Shown: positions 60,366 through 64,000 of the stretch, in pieces
Position numbering within the stretch: the first letter of the stretch is position 1
How the letters are laid out: each line of letters starts with the position of its first letter
Assembly (NCBI GenBank): GCA_003280345.1
Contig: QCFB01000002.1
Coordinates: 62,001-126,000, forward strand
Length of the DNA stretch: 64,000 nucleotides
Direction: 5' to 3'
Origin: Prochlorococcus sp. AG-363-A16
GTDB taxonomy: Bacteria > Cyanobacteriota > Cyanobacteriia > PCC-6307 > Cyanobiaceae
Notes under the pieces: model-generated
The model's database searches: none
What the model saw: only the letters and a program-made list of their open reading frames with translations
Told to the model about the DNA's origin: nothing
Made by a program: the position numbers and the translations under genes

Positions 60366-60566
60366 ATGTTTTTCAGAAGAGTAAGAATTATGCAAAAGCA
60401 AAAGAAAGTAGTTCGTACCTTGGAGAAAAAACTCCTTGGCACTTTGCTTGACCCCCCAGATAGCGACCAACGAAGAAGGTATATAAAAAGATGGATCTAT
60501 GGAGAAGGTATACCCCCAGAAATACCGAAATCCTTTCGAGAACGTCTACGAGCTATTTTGAAATAA
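60366..60566 (+). CDS. Small basic hypothetical protein (66 residues)
   Basis: The protein is rich in Lys and Arg (KQKKVVRTLEKKLLGTLLDPPDSDQRRRYIKRWIYGEGIPPEIPKSFRERLRAIL), without membrane segments. The regular alternation of basic and hydrophobic residues suggests two or three helices; it may bind nucleic acid, but that is only a guess. It begins 50 bp after tRNA-Arg and is followed after 28 bp by a strong hairpin, which supports it as a transcribed gene. ATG 60390 is an alternative start. Confidence 0.65.
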   Translation: MFFRRVRIMQKQKKVVRTLEKKLLGTLLDPPDSDQRRRYIKRWIYGEGIPPEIPKSFRERLRAILK

Positions 60567-60594
60567 AAGCTCATAATCTTTTTCCCATATCCAG

Positions 60595-60641
60595 GTTTTA
60601 AAAGAGGAGAAAAGTCATTCCAGAATCTCCTCTTTTAAAAC
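60595..60641 (+). terminator. Hairpin after the 66-residue gene
   Basis: A perfect 16-bp inverted repeat (GTTTTAAAAGAGGAGA and its complement) closes a 15-nt loop. The lower stem is AT-rich, the upper GAGGAGA/TCTCCTC. The T-tract on the 3' arm is inside the stem, as in other terminators of this window. Confidence 0.75.
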
Positions 60642-60661
60642 AAGCATTGGTTTTCTAATCG

Positions 60662-60820
60662 TTATCGATCATATTCTCTTGCCCAAGAATCTTCATAAGT
60701 GTCTTGGGCAAGAGGTTTTTCCGCATCTGATGAAGCAAAAACTATTGGAGCAAGACCGATGCTATCTCCATAGAAAGAACTTGATGCCTCTAGCATTCCA
60801 AGGAAAAGGATCTTAAGCAT
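60662..60820 (-). CDS. Possible small protein, 52 residues (not in ORF track)
   Basis: An ATG-to-TAA minus-strand frame encodes 52 residues: a short hydrophobic start (MLKILFLGMLEASSSFYGD) and an acidic polar end (AEKPLAQDTYEDSWAREYDR). It contains an inverted repeat near its end. The C-terminus looks protein-like, but nothing is recognised and the start lacks a strong Shine-Dalgarno. Treat as tentative. The following 237 bp up to the pentapeptide gene's terminator hold nothing else clear. Confidence 0.4.
   Translation of the reverse strand: MLKILFLGMLEASSSFYGDSIGLAPIVFASSDAEKPLAQDTYEDSWAREYDR
60676..60714 (+). repeat. Inverted repeat with following T-run
   Basis: A perfect 12-bp inverted repeat (CTCTTGCCCAAG / CTTGGGCAAGAG) with a 15-nt spacer is followed on the plus strand by GTTTTT. 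It could be a second terminator for plus-strand transcription, and it lies inside the tentative 52-residue minus-strand frame. Confidence 0.6.
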
Positions 60821-60990
60821 TGAGCCCCAAAACAAGTTTAGCTATCCAGAGGAAACCTCATATCAGCTAAAATTGCGATCAAGAATACAAATTTCTTAAT
60901 TGAGGAGTTATACCTATTATGAATTGTCTATTTTATAAAAAATAGTCTTGAAGGAAAAGAGTTATTCAGAATGAATTTTTTTTACTCATT

Positions 60991-61024
60991 AAAAAAATGA
61001 CCAGGCAAAAGAATTCTGCCTGGT
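60991..61024 (-). terminator. Rho-independent terminator of the pentapeptide-repeat gene
   Basis: On the minus strand ACCAGGCA and TGCCTGGT form an 8-bp stem over a 9-nt loop, followed by CATTTTTTT. It lies 34 bp after the stop of the gene at 61058, in the right orientation. Confidence 0.85.
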
Positions 61025-61057
61025 TATTTTGTGGAACTCAACTCAAACCCAATGATT

Positions 61058-61618
61058 TTAAGAACCAAATTCTGGGTTTAACTTGTTGTTCTTTGATCCA
61101 GTAGCTGGAACATAGCTGTTATTAATTGATCCGCAGCCAAGACTTTCAGCAGTTTTACCAGCGGCCCTTTCACATAAAGCTTTCTGCTGAGATGCATCTA
61201 GGACAGCATCACTGAAATCAGTCCCATCGATCACTGCACCATCAAATCTGCTTTTAAGCAGGTCAGAGCCAGTGAAGTCGGCACCTGAAAGATCTGCATT
61301 ATCGAAGCGAACTGCATACGCAATGACGTTCTTTAGGTTTGCTCCACTAAAATTGGCATTCCTGGCATCAGTAACACTGAAGAAGGATCCTTGAAGATCA
61401 GCATCCCCTAAATCCTTACCAGAAAGGTCGTATTTGACGTATTCCTGATTTTGCAGGTTTTTACCGTGCAAATTTGTATCAGGGCCGTCCACTGATGATG
61501 GATCACTAGGATAAAGAGCACCTACAGACATCGGACTGACACTGAGGGCAACTAGCACTGGCAACAAGATCAAGAGTCTTGTCAGGGAATGTTTAAAGGA
61601 AGAAAAAAGAGAGGCCAT
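61058..61618 (-). CDS. Exported pentapeptide-repeat protein
   Basis: A 186-residue protein with a signal peptide (FKHSLTRLLILLPVLVALSVSPMSVGA, cleavage likely near residue 34) and about 80 residues of pentapeptide repeats with the A(D/N)LXX pattern (GKDLGDADLQGSF, ARNANFSGANLKNV, NADLSGADFTGSDLLKSRFDG). These build a right-handed beta-helix. Location is the thylakoid lumen or periplasm. Two C-terminal cysteines (ALCERAAG, LGCGS) may form a disulfide. Function unknown. A hairpin lies in its leader and a terminator follows. Confidence 0.9.
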   Translation of the reverse strand: MASLFSSFKHSLTRLLILLPVLVALSVSPMSVGALYPSDPSSVDGPDTNLHGKNLQNQEYVKYDLSGKDLGDADLQGSFFSVTDARNANFSGANLKNVIAYAVRFDNADLSGADFTGSDLLKSRFDGAVIDGTDFSDAVLDASQQKALCERAAGKTAESLGCGSINNSYVPATGSKNNKLNPEFGS

Positions 61619-62295
61619 TGACTACGCCAGCGACTGACGGAAGCACCACACATGGATATTCTTTCATGAGGTGGTATTACCTCTATGAAGGAATCACGAA
61701 CTGTTGCAGCCAGCTTTTTGCCTAATTCTTAAAAAGTCTTTCTGCGAGAAGGGATTCAAGAAATTCCTGGGTTTAACACAAGCTTTGAGTTTTTTAATTT
61801 TCTAGCTTTATCAAGGAAAGTCTTCCATGTATTTAGCTCGCTAATTAGCAACCAAACAGCCCTCTAACCGAATAAACGCCCACTCAGACCATCCATTTCT
61901 AAAAATACAGAAGAAAAAGCTCTCGAAAAGTTCAAAAATCGAAGCTCTTGAAGCTTCGTCTTAAGAGCTAGAAGTGAATGTTTTGGCCGAAGAATCTCCA
62001 AATAACTAGGCCAAAGAAACTTCTTCAACGCTTTTTAGATCTCCATATCCATTGATGAAGTCTTCCAAAAGCTTAAGCAGAAAAGTCGAGTGGAGTGATT
62101 CAAGAAAGTGTCGAAGCCCATCAAAAAAATCACTTTTGAACAAAACAATGAATCAAAAGCAACTTTGACTTGAAGAAAAAATCTTGCTGCTCTTCTAAAA
62201 GAAGCATAATTAGGACTTCCTGACTAGTTATTAAGTGCTACTGGTTTTATTAGAAATTAAGCGTGACCTTTATAAAGGATCGTAGAAAAAGTTAA
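61619..62295. other. About 680 bp without a convincing gene
   Basis: The stretch holds short frames only, for example ATG 61978 (25 codons) and ATG 62055 to TGA 62168 (37 residues, basic, MKSSKSLSRKVEW). It also has hairpins at 61658-61694 and 61940-61958 (CGAAGCT, loop CTTGA). It may contain promoters, a small RNA or remnants of a lost gene; no frame shows a recognisable domain. Confidence 0.6.
61658..61694 (-). promoter_or_regulatory. Hairpin in the leader of the pentapeptide-repeat gene
   Basis: ATTCTTTCATGAGGT pairs with ACCTCTATGAAGGAAT (15 pairs, one G-U, one bulged base) across a 6-nt loop. It lies 40-76 bp upstream of the minus-strand ATG at 61618, so it would be in the 5' leader or near the promoter. 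No T-tract follows in that direction. Confidence 0.5.
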
Positions 62296-62496
62296 ATGGG
62301 CGCATTTATAGTTTTTTCGACAGTGATTCTAGCAACAGGGATTCCCGCCCTGATAGCGAAAAGAGAGTATCAACTAAAAGAAAACAAAGCTCGTCTAAAA
62401 GAGCTTTTAATTCAACTAGATCTCGACCTCCCAGTCGAGCTTGATCTTGATAGGTCTATTATCAAGTCAATAAAAACAAATCAATTTACAAACTAG
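62296..62496 (+). CDS. Small one-helix membrane protein (66 residues)
   Basis: An N-terminal hydrophobic segment (MGAFIVFSTVILATGIPALIA) is followed by a charged helical region (KREYQLKENKARLKELLIQLDLDLPVELDLDRSIIKSI). This is the form of a short membrane-anchored protein with a cytoplasmic coiled tail. I do not recognise it. The helix and codon use make it a likely real gene. The 289 bp after it hold nothing I can identify. Confidence 0.6.
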   Translation: MGAFIVFSTVILATGIPALIAKREYQLKENKARLKELLIQLDLDLPVELDLDRSIIKSIKTNQFTN

Positions 62497-62785
62497 TCTG
62501 ACTCCCTAAAATCCGACTCTTAAAACCATAGAAATGCCCTGAGAGGATGTTGGTTTAACCAATTGAGATTATTTCAGACTTAAAAAGTAGAAATTAAGTG
62601 GAACTAATTTCCTTTAATCTGATAGAAGCAAGTAAATGAATTACTCACTGGGTCTTATTCTTCATCTTCGTTGAGTGTTGTTAGGTCGTCAGAACCCTTT
62701 CAATTTCTTGTTTTGCTAGCAGATCAACCTAACCACGATTATTTCAAGCAGAATCACATGATTTGGAGAGGCAACTTACTAAAAA

Positions 62786-63211
62786 ATGCACAAGGCTAAA
62801 AAACTTTTCGAAATTGGATCAAAAGTTTTTGTTGATCTTGATCGAGTACAAGACGGCATATCTCCAATTCTGATCACCCTTCTTAAAAAAGATCCATATG
62901 GCAAGGTCCTTGATTACAAATTGACGGATGGTCAGGAAATTGGCTTCATACTGGAACTAAATAATGGTTCAAATAGCTGGTTCTTCAGTAATGAAATAAA
63001 AGCCTGTGAAGAAGAAATTAATTCTAATTCAATAACAAAATTTCAAAGCTTTCATCAAATAGATTTTCAAAAATCAACCAATTTTAATAAAAGAACTACT
63101 CGTTCCCGAATAGTTTCTAAAAAGCCATTAGTGGGTATGAAGATAGTCGAATTATTGAACCCTATAAATTTTTCAAGGTGGCTAATTTACTCTTTAAAAG
63201 ATGTTTTCTGA
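62786..63211 (+). CDS. DUF2862-like protein with extended C-terminus
   Basis: Residues about 8-75 match the cyanobacterial DUF2862 pattern: EIGSKVFVDLDRVQDGISPILITLLKKDPYGKVLDYKLTDGQEIGFILELNNGSNSWFFSNEI, probably a small beta-barrel. The remaining 66 residues, including a basic RTTRSRIVSKKP segment, are not part of the usual domain. The function of the family is unknown. The gene stands alone between two stretches of about 290 and 120 bp. Confidence 0.75.
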   Translation: MHKAKKLFEIGSKVFVDLDRVQDGISPILITLLKKDPYGKVLDYKLTDGQEIGFILELNNGSNSWFFSNEIKACEEEINSNSITKFQSFHQIDFQKSTNFNKRTTRSRIVSKKPLVGMKIVELLNPINFSRWLIYSLKDVF

Positions 63212-63333
63212 AATTTCTTCCATCCCAATCTGCAAAATACATTTAACAAGTTCTAAGAATTTCAAACTCTTTTAAAAGAATTACTTTAATAATACTTCTT
63301 AGGCAAAAAACTATTTGCAATAGTTTCTTGAAA

Positions 63334-63406
63334 TGGAGCCAAGGAGACTCGAACTCCTGACCCCCTGCATGCCATGCAGGTGCTCTACCAGCTGAGCTAT
63401 GGCCCC
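63334..63406 (-). tRNA. tRNA-Ala (anticodon GGC)
   Basis: On the minus strand the 73-nt cloverleaf has acceptor GGGGCCA/TGGCTCC, D-arm TAGCTCAGCTGGTAGAGCA, anticodon stem CCTGC/GCAGG with loop ATGGCAT giving GGC, and T-arm AGGAGTTCGAGTCTCCT. CCA is not encoded. Confidence 0.96.
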
Positions 63407-63471
63407 ATAAGCGGTGGTAACGCCTTAGAAGATCAGCACACCACTTAAATTCACTTTACAACGAGCCAATC

Positions 63472-64000
63472 TCAAATTTGACGCCAAACAGCCAACAATT
63501 TCCCTTGAACCTGCACCTGATCTGCTGATAGCTCAATTGGCTCATAAGAAGGGTTTGCAGCTTCTAATCTAATTATTGAACCTTTGCGATGAAAGTGTTT
63601 GAGTGTAGTTCCACTTCCTGGAACCATTGCACTTACAACAGTTCCATTCCTTAATTGAGAGGGCTCCATCACCGGCTCCATAAGGACAACATCACCATCC
63701 GCAATATATGCATCTACCATCGAATCTCCATTAACAGTCAATGCAAACAAGCCTCTTGTTTCAAGGACTGAGTTCAAGTCAAGCCTTTCTTGTACATCAT
63801 CAAAAGTTTCCACTAAACCACCTGCAGCAACAGCTCCTAACACGGGAATGCCTGAGACTAAGCCACCCAAAAGTTGAAGGGTTCTAGCCTGACCTTCCTG
63901 CCAAGTGATCCATCCTTTTTCTTGCAAATGCCTAAGCCTGCTCTGAACAGGAGCAGGGGAACGAAGTCCCATAGCCTGCATCATTTGCCTAATAGATGGA
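63472..64000 (-). CDS. lexA: LexA repressor, 5' end beyond the window
   Basis: LexA-like S24 protein. The frame stays open through the right edge (PSIRQMMQAMGLRSPAPVQSRL), so the track start at 63984 is an internal Met and the true start lies outside. The visible part has the end of the winged HTH, the self-cleavage site AVAAGGLVE (Ala-Gly), catalytic Ser in VNGDSMVDAYI and Lys in GTTLKHF. All cleavage residues are kept. In cyanobacteria LexA regulates DNA repair or other processes; no targets can be read here. Confidence 0.95.
   Translation of the reverse strand, partial: PSIRQMMQAMGLRSPAPVQSRLRHLQEKGWITWQEGQARTLQLLGGLVSGIPVLGAVAAGGLVETFDDVQERLDLNSVLETRGLFALTVNGDSMVDAYIADGDVVLMEPVMEPSQLRNGTVVSAMVPGSGTTLKHFHRKGSIIRLEAANPSYEPIELSADQVQVQGKLLAVWRQI

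Noticed and set aside
60249-60470. Minus-strand 73-codon ORF containing PPVGFEPTTGCLEGSC
   Set aside because: This is the well-known false peptide made by translating the antisense of a tRNA gene; the bases belong to tRNA-Arg(TCT).

Overview
The window reads as core chromosome of a marine picocyanobacterium, most likely a low-light-type Prochlorococcus (a close Synechococcus relative is less likely). Signs are: photosystem I genes psaF/psaJ, a high-light-inducible protein, the cytochrome b6f pair petC-petA, ndhB, a cyanobacterial ctaCDE oxidase, cyAbrB, VIPP1, a Ycf46-type AAA protein, DUF3067/DUF2808/DUF2862 families, AT-rich sequence, very short intergenic gaps, and frequent GTG/TTG starts. 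I see no insertion sequence, phage gene, integrase, CRISPR array or rRNA. Species and strain cannot be fixed without a database search.

Layout. 0-10 kb: DUF1643, hli and tsaD on the minus strand, then psaF-psaJ (ended by a perfect hairpin shared with gmk), an RqcH/NFACT protein, tatC, petC-petA, lgt and cobM. The Rieske protein carries a twin-arginine-like N-terminus, so tatC next to petC makes functional sense. 10-20 kb: a short RodZ-like protein, ppx, ubiA, an LD-carboxypeptidase-like gene, ispD, a shortened family 9 glycosyltransferase, a K+ channel, fabG, two small membrane-protein genes missing from the ORF track, and a groEL without groES. 20-28 kb: a minus-strand set ctaA-ctaB-ABC ATPase-ABC permease-acidic protein, divergent from ctaC-ctaD-ctaE. 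It combines heme A synthesis with the oxidase that uses it.

28-42 kb: cyAbrB, riboflavin synthase, a DUF151 nuclease-like protein, a ferredoxin-type aldo/keto reductase, then a compact minus-strand run topA-lipoprotein-DUF2232-CobT-like-Tat-type solute-binding lipoprotein. After that come ndhB, an orphan LolD-like ATPase, birA, VIPP1 and a DciA-like DUF721 protein with a C-terminal four-cysteine motif. 42-46 kb: a surface-glycan set (PMT-type glycosyltransferase, GT4, EamA transporter). 46-59 kb: sppA, aroH, DUF2808, rpmH-rnpA-PH domain-yidC, ycf46, serS, rseP, rpsN, pnp, cysQ and rsmI. cysQ and rsmI share overlapping start codons.

59-64 kb is the loosest part: small hypothetical proteins, an HTH protein with a long acidic middle, tRNA-Arg(TCT), several hairpins, a pentapeptide-repeat protein with a hairpin in its leader, about 680 bp with no convincing gene, a DUF2862 protein, tRNA-Ala(GGC), and lexA running off the right edge. 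I found no clearly new multi-gene system. The best leads are the Ig-like insertion in YidC, the topA operon of poorly understood genes, the zinc-motif DciA-like protein, and the hairpin-rich 60.6-62.3 kb region.
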